NCBI RefSeq assembly: GCF_027887165.1
Contig: NC_077230.1
Span: forward strand, 22,761,200 to 22,825,199
Source: Monodelphis domestica
Taxonomy: Eukaryota > Chordata > Mammalia > Didelphimorphia > Didelphidae
Direction of reading: 5' to 3'
DNA length: 64,000 nucleotides
The notes beneath the pieces were generated by a model, which did no database searches, was not told the origin of the DNA, and saw only the letters and a list, made by a program, of their open reading frames with translations. This document shows positions 1-9,829 of the stretch, piece after piece. Both the position numbers and the translations under genes were made by a program. Each line of letters opens with the position of its first letter. The stretch's first letter is position 1.

Positions 1-9
1 CACCCTCAA

Positions 10-31
10 ACCACCACCACCACCACCACCG
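10..31. repeat. (CCA)n microsatellite
   Basis: Seven uninterrupted CCA units at the left edge of the window. The surrounding 500 bases up to the first MIR show no recognisable repeat or gene. Confidence 0.95.
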
Positions 32-526
32 CCCTAAATAAGCCTATTTAGGCTTACAAAATGACTTCAAGGACATTTTATTATTGCCACAGGCCCAGGG
101 AGTGGGGAAGCCTCTTATCTCACTTCAAGGATGAAAACCACTAGACTATACTACCTCCTTATCTCCTCATACTTTAAGGAGCCAGAGGAGTCACCCCTCC
201 CTGCTGGAAGCTTGTGATGAGCTCACACTCTGCATCTTGCTGCTTCCCACCCAGATTGTACATTCAGCCCCCAGACTATGGGGTATCGGACAGAGGGGAG
301 CCGGGGTCTTATGTCAGGAATCTATATGTTTGCATCTGCACCTCATGAGAAAGATAAAGACTGCTTCTTATGCTATCCACTCTCTGACTCCAGGTTTGTA
401 ATTGTAATTTGGGAGGGGGGGGTGATCATTTTTTTAATCCACTCATAGAGGTGAAGGAGATCCTGTAAGTAAAAGTTAAAGATAGGCAAGGCTTTGGTTG
501 GGGGCTAATGAGATTCTTTTTTAAAT

Positions 527-750
527 TGCTGCTAGCATTTACATATTGTTTTAAGGTGTTGCACAGCACTTTCCAAATATTATGCCATTTTATTCTCACA
601 ACAAGGAGGGGGGAGGAGAGGTAGGTTTATCGCCCCCATTTTATAGATGAAGAAACTGCAGCTAAAAGAAGTTGAGCCACTCACACAGCTAGTGAGTGTC
701 TGAGACTGGATTTGAACTCAGGTCTTCCTGATTCCAAATCCCATGGCTGC
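527..750 (-). repeat. MIR/THER-type SINE
   Basis: Read on the minus strand this runs from a tRNA-like head (gagttcaaatccagtctcag), through the MIR core (agctgtgtgag, tttcttcatctataaaatgg), to the 3' part with its genomic-average 'aagtgctgtgcaacaccttaa' tail. It is an old, diverged copy. Confidence 0.8.
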
Positions 751-974
751 CTACCCCCTTCCAAAAAAAGACACTGTACTATTGACTTAATGAGTCAGAA
801 CAGAGCAGCAGTAGACCTCCATATAGTGGATTAGAAGAGTCTAAGAACTTGTACTCCCAGTACAAGACGTGTCCCCCATCTTTATTGATGATGGCAGATT
901 GGACTCCACAACAGACTACTAGTTTTCCCTGTTCCTTGAGGTCTCTACTGGATTCTAGGTCTCCATACCTAAAA

Positions 975-1200
975 GAGTGGATGGATGTTCAATAATCTTT
1001 GCTTTAGCTTTGTCTGGCATCATGATTGCTTCTCCTGCTTTTTTTACTTTAGCTGCTGCATAATAAATTCTGCTCCAGCCTCGTACCTTTACTCTGTGTG
1101 TGTCACCCTGCCTCAAATGTGTATCTTGTAAACAACATATAGTAGGATTCTGGTTTTTAATGCACCCTGCCTGATACCTCTTTGAAAAAAGAATGAATCC
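975..1200 (-). mobile_element. L1 ORF2 endonuclease fragment
   Basis: The minus-strand translation contains IKNQNPTICCLQDTHL followed by RVKVRGWSRIYYAAAKVKKA. These match the N-terminal apurinic-type endonuclease of L1 ORF2, including the conserved ICCLQ(E/D)TH metal-binding region. Only about 65 codons survive, with no reverse transcriptase nearby. The glutamate of QETH is an aspartate here. Confidence 0.85.
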
Positions 1201-1225
1201 TTTTTTTTTGGTCAGACGACCCAAG

Positions 1226-1473
1226 TTTGAGCATGATTTGACCATTTAGGAGCTCTGTGATCTTGGGCAAGTTGTTTAACAAAATGATCGTCATTTTGTT
1301 CATTTGTAAGATGGGGATCATAATACTCATATTACCTATCCTACATCTTCATGTCAGGAGAAAAGTGCTTTAACAGCAAGCATTAATTAAGTACCTCCTG
1401 GCTTCTGAAGGGCAAGAACTGTCAGTATTATCACAATGTGTAGCACACTATCAGTGTTTAATAAATGCTTGAT
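1226..1473 (+). repeat. MIR-type SINE
   Basis: Contains the core (gatcttgggcaagttgttta), a degraded 'catttgtaagatggggatcat' segment and the 3' tail ending in tgtttaataaatgcttg. It directly abuts an antisense L2 fragment. Confidence 0.75.
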
Positions 1474-1477
1474 ACCA

Positions 1478-1760
1478 GATAGTAGGCACTAGGTCAAGGA
1501 AAACAAAAATGAAATCAGCTCTGACCTCAAGGAATTTATTCTCTGCTGATAGGTCACAACATGCACAGAGATGAATAAAAACAAAGTCCTTCTAGGTTCT
1601 AACAACTTTTGAGGTTAACAACTATTGGACTCAAGAAAGGCTTTCTGGAGGAGATGGTGCCTGAGCTGAGCTTTGAAGGAAGCTAAGGATTCCAGGAAGA
1701 AGAAAGGAGAAGGGAAGGAATTACAGGCATAGGGGACAGCCCATATGAAGCTGTTATTTG
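1478..1760 (-). mobile_element. L2 LINE, ORF2 C-terminus and 3' end
   Basis: The minus strand encodes AVPYACNSFPSP and LASFKAQLRHHLLQKAFL at about 1740-1633, the typical last residues of CR1/L2-clade ORF2. It is followed by the L2 3' region (antisense of cttgacctagtgcctactat). No RT motifs are present, so this is a 5'-truncated relic. Confidence 0.8.
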
Positions 1761-1850
1761 AATCTGAAAAACCCAGGGGTGTAATGGTAAATGTTGGACA
1801 GTAGGCTGTAGGTGGCAGGACACAAGGCAAAATTCAAATTTAATATGCAG

Positions 1851-1924
1851 TATTAACATTTTCTCTATTCCTTTTAAAATCTAGATAATCAAAGCCTGGA
1901 ATTGTAGCATTTACCAATTTCCAG
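1851..1924 (+). repeat. Unclassified dispersed repeat Y, copy 1
   Basis: Aligns by eye with 30893-30980 over about 75 bases: both read ttaacattttc, then a taaa(a/t)t(c/t)tagat(a/g)(a/g)tcaa segment, then (a/g)t(t/g)gtagcatt and a(t/t)ttcca. The family is not recognised. Confidence 0.5.
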
Positions 1925-2289
1925 GGCATAAATGAAAGTTTAACAATGGACTGGGAAGCTGGTTCAAGCTGGTTCCAGCACACCCCTGTTCCAGGAAACC
2001 TCAAGTAAACTGTAAAGCACCAAATAAATTGTTAGTCCAGGTGAAATTAAATTAAAGTGAGCATTATGTGCAGCCCTGAAGGGGAAAAGAATTCACAGTA
2101 TACAGCCTGAGGAGTGAGGAAGTGGGAATTATGATTCCCATCTCCTGTGCCTGAGTGATAGAGAACTGGGGAAAAGAAAAAAAATAAAAGAAAGAAATTA
2201 TAGGTGGGTTATATTAGATAAATGAAGTTATTCATATGGACCCAAGAACTCACTGGTATAGGAAATCCTGGTGGGAGAACTCCCTCTGA

Positions 2290-2395
2290 AATTGACTGTC
2301 CTAGAGAATTGCCTGGGGATGCTGAGATGTAAAGTGACTTGCCCAGAGGCATACATCTAGTATGAATCACTAAGGTCTTGAACCATGCTGCCTCT
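2290..2395 (-). repeat. MIR fragment
   Basis: Contains gtaaagtgacttgcccag followed by an acatctagtatg segment, the antisense of the MIR core. Short and diverged. Confidence 0.6.
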
Positions 2396-2400
2396 CACAA

Positions 2401-2602
2401 ATATATATAACTATATATATATAAACAGACAGACAAATGGATGCTTAGAGATGGAGAGGTAGATGTTTAGATGACAGACAGATCCAAATGGATGGTTAGA
2501 TGGATGGATAGACGATCTTTATTTACAGAGAGACAGCCGGATAGATGATAGAAAGACAGACATACATATGAGAGAAAGATAGATAGACAGACAGGTAAGC
2601 AT
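2401..2602. repeat. Compound TA and GATA/GACA microsatellite
   Basis: A short TA run (2401-2425) is followed by about 175 bases dominated by gatagaca, gatggatg and gataga units, interrupted at 2516-2530. Confidence 0.9.
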
Positions 2603-2875
2603 TCTAACAGGCTACACCCCTGAATCAGTCACTAGAGGAGGTCCATTCCTAAGGGATAGCTCTAGTTACAAATTTTCCAGAATAAACTAAACTTGTTGCC
2701 TGTTCTGTTTTTCTGGATTCGTTTTCCACCCCCACCCCCTTTTTTTTTTGTAACCATCATGCAGATCAGCCCAGACGGTTCAGCCTACAAGTGATCAAGT
2801 GAGAAAGAAGGAAGAATGTTAATGCACACATGCTATATAACTCCCAGAATGGATGCCAACCATCTTTAGCCTATA

Positions 2876-3035
2876 AAGCCATCCAATCAGAGCTGGAAGG
2901 GATTTCAATATTCATCTAGGTCAACACCATCATTTTACAGAAGAATAAATGGAGGTTTAGAGAGGAGACACTAAAAGTAAGGTGCAGAGCAAATTTTCAC
3001 ATCCAAGTCTTCCAGTTCCAAAACAAGGCCTCCAG
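2876..3035 (-). repeat. MIR-type repeat
   Basis: Carries the pattern 'agagctggaagggatttcaa ... catctaggtcaa ... cattttacagaagaataaat', the same layout seen at 7672, 10982, 20872, 33400, 56335 and 56522. The right half matches the antisense MIR core. Confidence 0.65.
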
Positions 3036-3237
3036 GCTGGTCCTGCTGCTTATCAGGAGATACCACCCCAAATATACTATTATGCCAGGCTGGATTGCTG
3101 AAAAGTCTTTATCTCCTGATTGGTTCCCCCAAGCTATCTGGAGGCCTGCCTTTCCATGCCTTTTCTTCTCTAATAACCATACTTCAGAAGACTAGCAGGT
3201 ATGTGCCTGCCAGGAATACTAAATAAAGCATAGCAGG

Positions 3238-3462
3238 TAAGGCAATTAGGTGGTGCAATGGTTATGGCTGGGGATAAGATAATAGCTGTGTGACACTGGG
3301 CAAGTCACTTTAACCCTGTTGGCTTTAATTTTCTCATCTGTTAAAAAAAAAAAGAGCTGGAGAAAGAACCAATAAATCATTCTGATATCTTTGCCAAGAA
3401 AACCTTTAATGGAGTCATCAAGAGTCAGAAGCAACAGGAAAATGACAGAACAACAACAAATA
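3238..3462 (+). repeat. tRNA/RTE SINE (MAR1 type)
   Basis: A tRNA-like head (ggcaattaggtggtgcaatgg) and core (tgtgacactgggcaagtcac) are followed by the RTE-derived tail: tctttgccaagaaaacc, gagtcatcaagagtcagaag and a terminal acaacaacaaata. Part of the head is deleted. Confidence 0.85.
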
Positions 3463-4805
3463 CACACTTACAGGAATTTAGAACAAAGGAACTAATCCCA
3501 GGTAGATAACCATCTAGCTTAACCTGGCTTTTCTGTTTTTATCCCCAGGAATATATGCAAGTCAATCAGGGGCATTATGGGGGCTGAAGGGAACTTCTTT
3601 GACCCAGTACCACATAATTCCTCTGGAATTTTGTTGGAAGGAGTTCCCAGAATTGTTTGAAAGGACTGACTGATAATGAGAAATCTCACAAGAATCAAAA
3701 GGAATCCTCTAACTCCAAGTCAGATAGCTGACTGGGGTCAGGAGCTTAGGGGGGCAATAGGAGAAAAGTGAGTTAAAAGAACAGATTTCATTCTAGCCTG
3801 AAGGTTTTGACTGTCTTTTGTTGCCTACCAGGCTGGGTACAGCTGTCAAGGCCCCTTTACCATACCCAGGGTGATGCAGAATTAAAAAAAAAAGTTTAAC
3901 AGGAAAGACTTACCAGCAGTTATACCCCAGCAGATGGTAGGAGAGAATAGCAGATGGCACAGAAAGACTGAAGACCAGTAGATGATGGCAGAGAGTAGTT
4001 CAGCAAACAATGCAACTAAAAACCCAATTGGAAGTGCCCAACAGAGATGATGTCACAGAGAACGAGACATGATGCTCAGCAGAGAGCAGTCTAATGATAT
4101 GACCAGAGGATATTAGCAGCAATTTAGTACCAAAAGAGTGAGCTGCCTTAGTCTCACTTATCCCTCCACATATACTGTCCATACCTATGCTTTAGCCATA
4201 TTCCCTACATGTACAGGGCGATGAGTATATCCCTACCATTATAGAGGGCTCTTTTTTTCTTTCACTTAATTTACTATGCTATTTGATTTAAAGCAATGTC
4301 TTTGCGCTTAAATAAATATGTTCTTTTTGATAGCTACAGTAAAAGTAAACACGTCAGGAAATAGGCATGAATATGTCCCACAGAATGATTCAAACCTGGT
4401 ATATCTTTACAAATGGAAAGGGGTAGGGTGCTGGTACCCTTCCAGTTTAATTTACTTAACTGGGCATCAAGAGGGGCAAGGCTAGCCAACCAAAGATTGC
4501 TGAAAATACAGCCATCCACGGGCAACCCATTAAATGATTTTCTCTCCAAGCTGCACTGGGGATTTCTACCATGCCCTGAGAATTTCTTCAAGCTGGAAGT
4601 TCACTCCAGCTCTAGAATTCACACATGGGAAGCGACTAGCTCACCTTCTGCCTCTCCCACAGATTGGATGGCTCATCCCCAAACCTCCATTTAAAAATGG
4701 TCCTCAGGTCAGCCATTTCTGCTTCCTCTCCAGGCTACACTCCTGGTCTTTCTCTACCCTGTCTCTGAGCCTGGTACCTTCATAGTTCTCCACCAGATTC
4801 AGCTT
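3463..4805. other. No feature recognised
   Basis: About 1.3 kb with only short open frames (at most 93 codons). A cagatgg/gcaga-rich stretch lies at 3925-4010. No coding signature or repeat family is recognised. Confidence 0.6.
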
Positions 4806-4925
4806 CCTTTTCTTTGTTGCCTTCCTCCATTGGAATAGAAGCTTCCTGCAGGCAGGAATTGTTTTTAAATTCGTTTTGCCACAGTGTCTTGGACCTTAAT
4901 GAATGCTTGTTGACTGACTGGCAGG
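4806..4925 (+). mobile_element. L2 LINE 3' end
   Basis: Contains agaagcttcctgcaggcagg followed by 'aatgaatgcttgttgactgac', the standard L2 3' terminus (unit: agctccttgagggcaggga ... taaatgcttgttgactgac). Confidence 0.7.
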
Positions 4926-5099
4926 ATTTGGAAAAAAGGTATTAACAGTGTTATTGCAACAGGACAGCGTCCTGCATGCCTGCCTGTTGTCACAGTTGGG
5001 CAGCTCACTGGGGAAGGGGGCAGATTAAGCAAGCCTGACTGCAGCCCCAGAGAAGGGGAATGAATTGGTGAGGGTGAGGCCAGGGACCAAGGGGAAGAG

Positions 5100-5860
5100 A
5101 GTTCAGGAGTGTAAGGAGTCATGTGGATTGTTTTCCGAAAGAAGAAAGAGGTCGCCTTGCTAGCTTCTCACATTTTTGACAAGCTGCCACACACCAGCAG
5201 GCAAGATTTCTCCAGGCAGGTCCCTTCTCTTGCCTGCAAGGGAATAATCAGGCTTTCAAATATACAGCACGCACAGGGCACGCACGCTTTTATTGCTGTG
5301 ACTAAATATGATCTTGGCAGAGCGTGCCTGGCTGTTCTTTGAAGGAGGAAGATTTTAAATCAACGCGCTGCTCCACACCAAGGGAAAGCAGGCTTCCAGG
5401 GAATAGGAGGCTGCTCTGAAAGCGGCTCGTCTTTCTACTGACGGGGCCCGGCGATGTGGTGGAAAAATGGAAGTAAAGTGCCGTCATTCCCACAGCCCAA
5501 ACGGGAAACAGGCGCCGGAATCTTCGGACCCTTTTGTTGTCATGTCTTTACTTTCAGAAATGTTGTCTCTTTGGCCTCGTTCTTTTAATGGTCCTGAACT
5601 AAGAATTGGATGAGAAAGAAAAGTCACATCCGACGCAGCAGAGTTCCCGGGGTCCTCCAGGGCTTCCCCCCGCCCCCCATGCAAATGAGAGGCTAGAGGA
5701 AATTTCAAAATCCTAGCAATCTGCTTGGGGATTTCAAAGGTTACAAAAGTCCAATTACAATTCATTTTTGGTGTGAATTGAGTAACTCCGGGGGAGGTGG
5801 CCCGGGTGGAACGTTCAGGGTCGATACTGTGTTAATGAATCCAGCCCTTTGTTCCCCCAG
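5100..5860. promoter_or_regulatory. Repeat-free CpG cluster, candidate regulatory element
   Basis: No interspersed repeat is visible. About 20 CpG sites fall in 700 bases, including cgcacagggcacgcacgc, aacgcgctg, gacggggcccggcgatg and ggcgccggaatcttcgg. The rest of the window has very few. Motifs seen include an octamer ATGCAAAT at 5679-5686, a TCF/LEF-like tttcaaagg at 5732-5740 and an AT-rich homeodomain-like caattacaattc at 5752-5763. Function is inferred only from composition; no promoter core or exon is evident. Confidence 0.4.
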
Positions 5861-6900
5861 AGCTGAGATGCTGACAAGTGGGCTGTTTCCTGAAAAGCTA
5901 TGACATTCTTTGTCCCCCGTCCAGGTGCAGGAAGCAGGATAGAGACTGTGACTGCCTTTTTTTTTTTAATCATTTTAGGGTGGGTTGTTTTTTATTTTTC
6001 CATTTTTAAAAAAATCAAAGGAAATGCAGTTCAGGGAAACATCTGAGCCTTTTCTTGTGGCTCTGATAGCAAGACCCCTGCTCTAACATGGTTTGATCGG
6101 CTCTGTGTCTGGGAAATAGCTATTATCTATCTTTTGGTCCAGGTGCCACTTTGTTCTCTGTAGGTGGGTGGATGGGTGGGTGGATTGGGGCTCCTGGTTC
6201 TGAAGGGAAATGGGGAGAATGGGAAGGCTGAGGAAGAAATTAAGGGTGGGCGTGCAGAAATAGTGTACATTTTTTGAGCAATCTGGAGCTCTGGGGCTTT
6301 CCACACAGGTGGTATGTTTCCACCATTGCAAACTTCCTCTTTATCAGTATTAGTGGTCAATTTTATTCCAACCAAAAAGTCAAACCGAAATAATAAAGTT
6401 TTCACATACCATTCAGTAAGTTTAGTAAGCCCGGAATTCACCCCTCCCCCACCATACCCCCAAAATAGGCGCCTTTCCAAACTCATAGAATGAGACCATT
6501 CATTATCTGTTAAATAGTTATTGCTATGCCTATAGGGCTGCAATCTACTCCCAAGAGTTGTTACTTCCCTTTCAGCCCAGTAAAGGCTGGCTTCAACTGA
6601 AGGCCAAATACGCAACTGCTTGTGTGGTGAGATTAGAAGAAATCAACCCCTCCTCTTCCTGCTCCCCCTTCTCCCCTACTTCCCACATCATACACACAAA
6701 AGAGACTCTCCCTCCTCTGCCTGTGACTGAAAGGACACAACTAGCAGCAATGGGCGGAAGTTAGGAAGAGGCACATATTTAGATTTTATGTGAGCAAAAA
6801 TCTGCCTAACAGAGCCATCCAAAATTGAAGTGGGCTGCCTTGATAGGTAGTGTGTCTCCTTACCTGGAAGCAATGGCTGGATGACAATTTGTCTTAGATA
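5861..6900. other. Single-copy sequence, no gene recognised
   Basis: Continues the repeat-free stretch. It contains the longest open frame of the window (6127-6615, minus, 162 codons), which shows no domain, no codon pattern and no matching splice structure. A tggatgggtgggtgg run lies at 6166-6185. Confidence 0.6.
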
Positions 6901-7337
6901 CTGTAATAGGGATTTCTTTTAAGGTATGGGTGAGCAGAGATGGCCACAGGGATCCCTTCCAAATCTGAGATTCTGAGAATTATTATATAATTAGTTTTAT
7001 AATTTATTATAATATTTCATATTTTTCTTTTCTTTTATTATGTTAGTGTTCCTCTGGTTTTAGCCTTGCCTTCTAACTTGGTCCTTAACAAAATCAATAA
7101 TCATCAGGTCCCTCACACCTTAGTGTGAACAAGAATGCTGTCCTGAGAAAGAAAACCTCATCTAATGGATAGTCTTAACATGAGATGTAGCAGGGTATTG
7201 GATGTTATTATTAGTCTAAGTCCAGTTAAAGCATCCCTCATTGACATAATTCAAATTAAATTCTTCCTTTGCCAATACCAAATTCTGCCATTCTAACAAT
7301 ACTAAGCCCAAGTGTAGCATTAAGACTGTTATTGCTC
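6901..7337. other. AT-rich sequence, nothing recognised
   Basis: Includes an ATTATATAATTAG-rich patch at 6980-7045. No repeat family or coding signal is seen. Confidence 0.6.
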
Positions 7338-7568
7338 ACTTGTTTTTCAGTTGTCTGACTCTTCTTGACTCTTTTTGAGGTTTTCTTGGCAAAAGTACTG
7401 GAATGGTTTGCCATTTCCTTCTCTAGCTCATTTTACAGGTGAGGAACTGAGGTCAACAGGATTAAAGGATTTACCTAGGGCCACTCAGCTAGTATCTGTG
7501 GCTACATTTGAACTCAGATTAGTCAGATTCCTGACTCCAGGCCCAGCTTTACCCATTTTATCACCTAC
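7338..7568 (-). repeat. tRNA/RTE SINE (MAR1 type)
   Basis: The antisense RTE tail lies at the left (gaggttttcttggcaaaagt, aatggtttgccatttccttc). It is followed by the antisense core (acaggtgaggaactgaggtc) and head (atttgaactcag ... tgactccaggccca). Confidence 0.85.
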
Positions 7569-7671
7569 CCAGTCTCTAAGACTGCCAGGCCCCCAAAAAG
7601 GGAATGCTTCATACCAGGAAACTTCAGGGAAGCACATTTCTTTTGTAAAATGCTTTCAACAGTTGGAGGAT

Positions 7672-7862
7672 CATAAATTCTGAGCTAGGACAGACCTTAA
7701 ACACCATCTAGTCCAATCCTCTCATTTTCTAGATGAGGAAAATGAGCCCAAAGAAGGGTAAGTAACTTACCCAACATCATACAGGTAGTATCCCCCCCAG
7801 ATGGGATTTGAACCCAGGTCCTCTGACTCCAAAGTCTTTGCTCTTTTTACTCTATTAGCTTA
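7672..7862 (-). repeat. MIR-type repeat
   Basis: Layout: agctaggacagaccttaaac, catctagtccaatcctctc, tagatgaggaaaatgagccc, tgggatttgaacccaggtcc. Well preserved relative to the other copies. Confidence 0.75.
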
Positions 7863-7989
7863 GAGCTGCTTCTGTTGGGGCTTAGTGGCTTCTAATATGA
7901 CTTTTGGGGGAGGAAGTCCTTCTAGTCTAGACAAAAGTATGAAAGTAGAACAAAGTTATGTCCATGACAACCTTGACGCCCCTGCTTGC

Positions 7990-8062
7990 TTCCTGTGTGA
8001 CCTTCAGCTAGTTACCCCACCTCCAAGGCTTTCATTCTCTTATCTAGAAAATGAGGAGTTTG
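7990..8062 (+). repeat. MIR core fragment
   Basis: Contains tcctgtgtgaccttcagc and ttatctagaaaatgagg. Short, sense orientation. Confidence 0.55.
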
Positions 8063-8072
8063 TGCAATAATT

Positions 8073-8230
8073 TAAATGAAAATAACACTAAAAGGCAGCT
8101 GAGCTCACATTAAATACAATAAATAACCTTGATCCTTGGAAACAGATGATAAAACACACTTCACTTTTTTTGAGAGAGAAATGAGAGCCTACAGATGCAG
8201 TATGTTGCATAGGCTGTCAGAGTGAGTCAC
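8073..8230 (+). repeat. Unclassified dispersed repeat W, copy 1
   Basis: Aligns by eye with 19315-19468. Shared blocks are aa(a/g)tgaaaataac(a/c)ctaaaa, a ctgagctc/ctgaactc block, ccttgatcc/ttttgatccc, cagat(g)ataa and ctgtcag(a/t). No open frame and no tRNA head; family not recognised. Confidence 0.55.
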
Positions 8231-8549
8231 TAAGACCCCCTGACTTTGTTTAACTGTTTGTCTTTATTAGGAAGAATGGGAACATTGAGAAATTACCATC
8301 AGGTACAAAACAAGCATCAATACAACTTTAAAAAAGCAAATCAAATGAGGGAGTACCAGATAAGAGGACCTATAAAATCACTTCCAACTCTATAAAGTTC
8401 TATAATTCTATGTTCCTTCCTCTTTTGCAATGCCCCTCTCCTCACCTGGGACCCAGACCTTACTTATCTATCATCCTTTCCTTCCCCCTATTGAAACATT
8501 TCTGTGCTAATTCCACAAAAGTCCTATATTATGCCTTCCAAAACTAACT

Positions 8550-8788
8550 TTTGTTGTTTAATCAGTCCAGTCCTGTCCAACATTCATTACCAACCTCATT
8601 TGGGGTTTTCTTGGCAAGGATACTGGAATGGTTTACCATTTCCTTCTCCCACTCATTTTACAGATGAAGAAACTTAAGCAAAAAGTGACTTGCCCAGGAT
8701 CATACAGCTAGTGTTTTGAGGTGACATTTGAACTCAGATCTTCCTAATTCCATGCCTGGTGCTCTATTATACCACCTAGCTGCCCTGC
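8550..8788 (-). repeat. tRNA/RTE SINE (MAR1 type), near full length
   Basis: Reads antisense from ttgttgtttaatcagtccag through cttggcaaggatactggaat and cattttacagatgaagaaac to the head accacctagctgccctgc. Confidence 0.9.
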
Positions 8789-8845
8789 AGAACTGTGTGT
8801 CCAATTAATTAATTCTATGGCAGAATATTAGTTACTATAGAGGAA

Positions 8846-8965
8846 ATAAGTCTGGACTTGGAAAAAGTAAGATTTGGGTTCACTTCCTAGCTTTGATATT
8901 TGTGTATGACCTTGGGCATACTATTTAACCTCCCTGGGTCTCAGTTTCCTCATCTGTAAAATGGA
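8846..8965 (+). repeat. MIR-type SINE
   Basis: Contains gtgtatgaccttgggcatac and ctcagtttcctcatctgtaa. It abuts a second MIR copy in the same direction. Confidence 0.75.
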
Positions 8966-9145
8966 TTGGTCACTGCAGTGGAAAGAACACTGGATCGGGA
9001 ATCAGTGGACTTGGAGTTGGCCATTAGCTCTGCTACTCAGCACATATGTGATTTTTGGGGGGGGGGGGTGGAAATCAGTTAACCTCTCTGGGTCTCAGTT
9101 TCCTTGTGAGGGGGCTGAACTAGCTGGCCTGAGACCCCTTCTATT
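8966..9145 (+). repeat. MIR-type SINE, left part of a split copy
   Basis: Head tggaaagaacactggatcgg, core aacctctctgggtctcagtt and the tail begin here. The tail resumes at 9342 after a SINE insertion. The last 15 bases (agaccccttctattt) are duplicated at 9342-9356. Confidence 0.75.
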
Positions 9146-9341
9146 TGTGGGTTGTTTTTTTTTTTACCCTTCCCTCTTAGCATCAATACTGTGCATTGGT
9201 TCAAAGGCAGAAGAACTGGAAGGTCTAGATAATGGGGCTTAAGTGACTTGCCAGGGGGTCATATAGTTAAGAAGTATCTGATGCTAGATTTTAATCCATC
9301 TCTGGGCCTGGTTCTCACTCCACTGAGCTTCCGAGCTACCC
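9146..9341 (-). repeat. SINE1_Mdo-type SINE inserted in a MIR
   Basis: Antisense copy: T-rich tail at left, then agcatcaatactgtgcattg, ggcttaagtgacttgccagg, and the head ending near gagcttccgagctaccca. Flanked by a 15-base target-site duplication, agaccccttcYattt, at 9131-9145 and 9342-9356 (one mismatch). Confidence 0.9.
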
Positions 9342-9375
9342 AGACCCCTTCCATTTCTAAATCAATGATCCTATT
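9342..9375 (+). repeat. MIR tail, right part of the split copy
   Basis: Continues the MIR of 8966-9145: ccttccatttctaaatcaat followed by gatcct. Confidence 0.65.
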
Positions 9376-9829
9376 CTAAATTGTCTTCCTGTGCTAACTC
9401 TTAGCCTTTACCCAAAGGAAGATATTCAAACACTGGGATAAACATACTGGTAATACCCTCAGAACTCCAATGCTCCTGACTCAAGTGAAAATCTGGTCCT
9501 GGTTGGGGGCCAGGAAGGAGGAGAGATGCCTATTTCTGGACCATGAAGGGCATTCGAACGTGTAAATGGCTAACTTGCCAAAGGAAGGGATCATCTTTCC
9601 AGAGTCTGAATGTTGTGGGTACATGGTTCCTGAGGGATTTCTCTTCCTCCCCCCTTCCCTCAGTTAAGTTTAGAACTGCACCAGGGCTTGGTCTCAGCTG
9701 GAGATGTTTTAACTCACACTGCCTAGTTGGTTCAGAGAAATTCAGGCAGCTGTAGAGAATAAAAATAGCTTTCCTCCATGACCAATTTCTTGCCACTTCC
9801 CTGTAATCTCTCTTTGCCTTTCCCCTCCT
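9376..9829. other. Single-copy sequence, nothing recognised
   Basis: Two overlapping short frames (9530-9796 minus, 9543-9755 plus) have no recognisable product. No interspersed repeat is seen. Confidence 0.6.

Noticed and set aside
4534..4785. Overlapping 83-93-codon frames near 4.4-4.8 kb
   Set aside because: Three overlapping frames on two strands with no motif; chance.
6127..6615. 162-codon minus-strand open frame, the longest in the window
   Set aside because: No domain, composition dominated by repetitive P/T/S and G runs reflecting simple sequence, no splice sites supporting an exon, and expected by chance in 64 kb.
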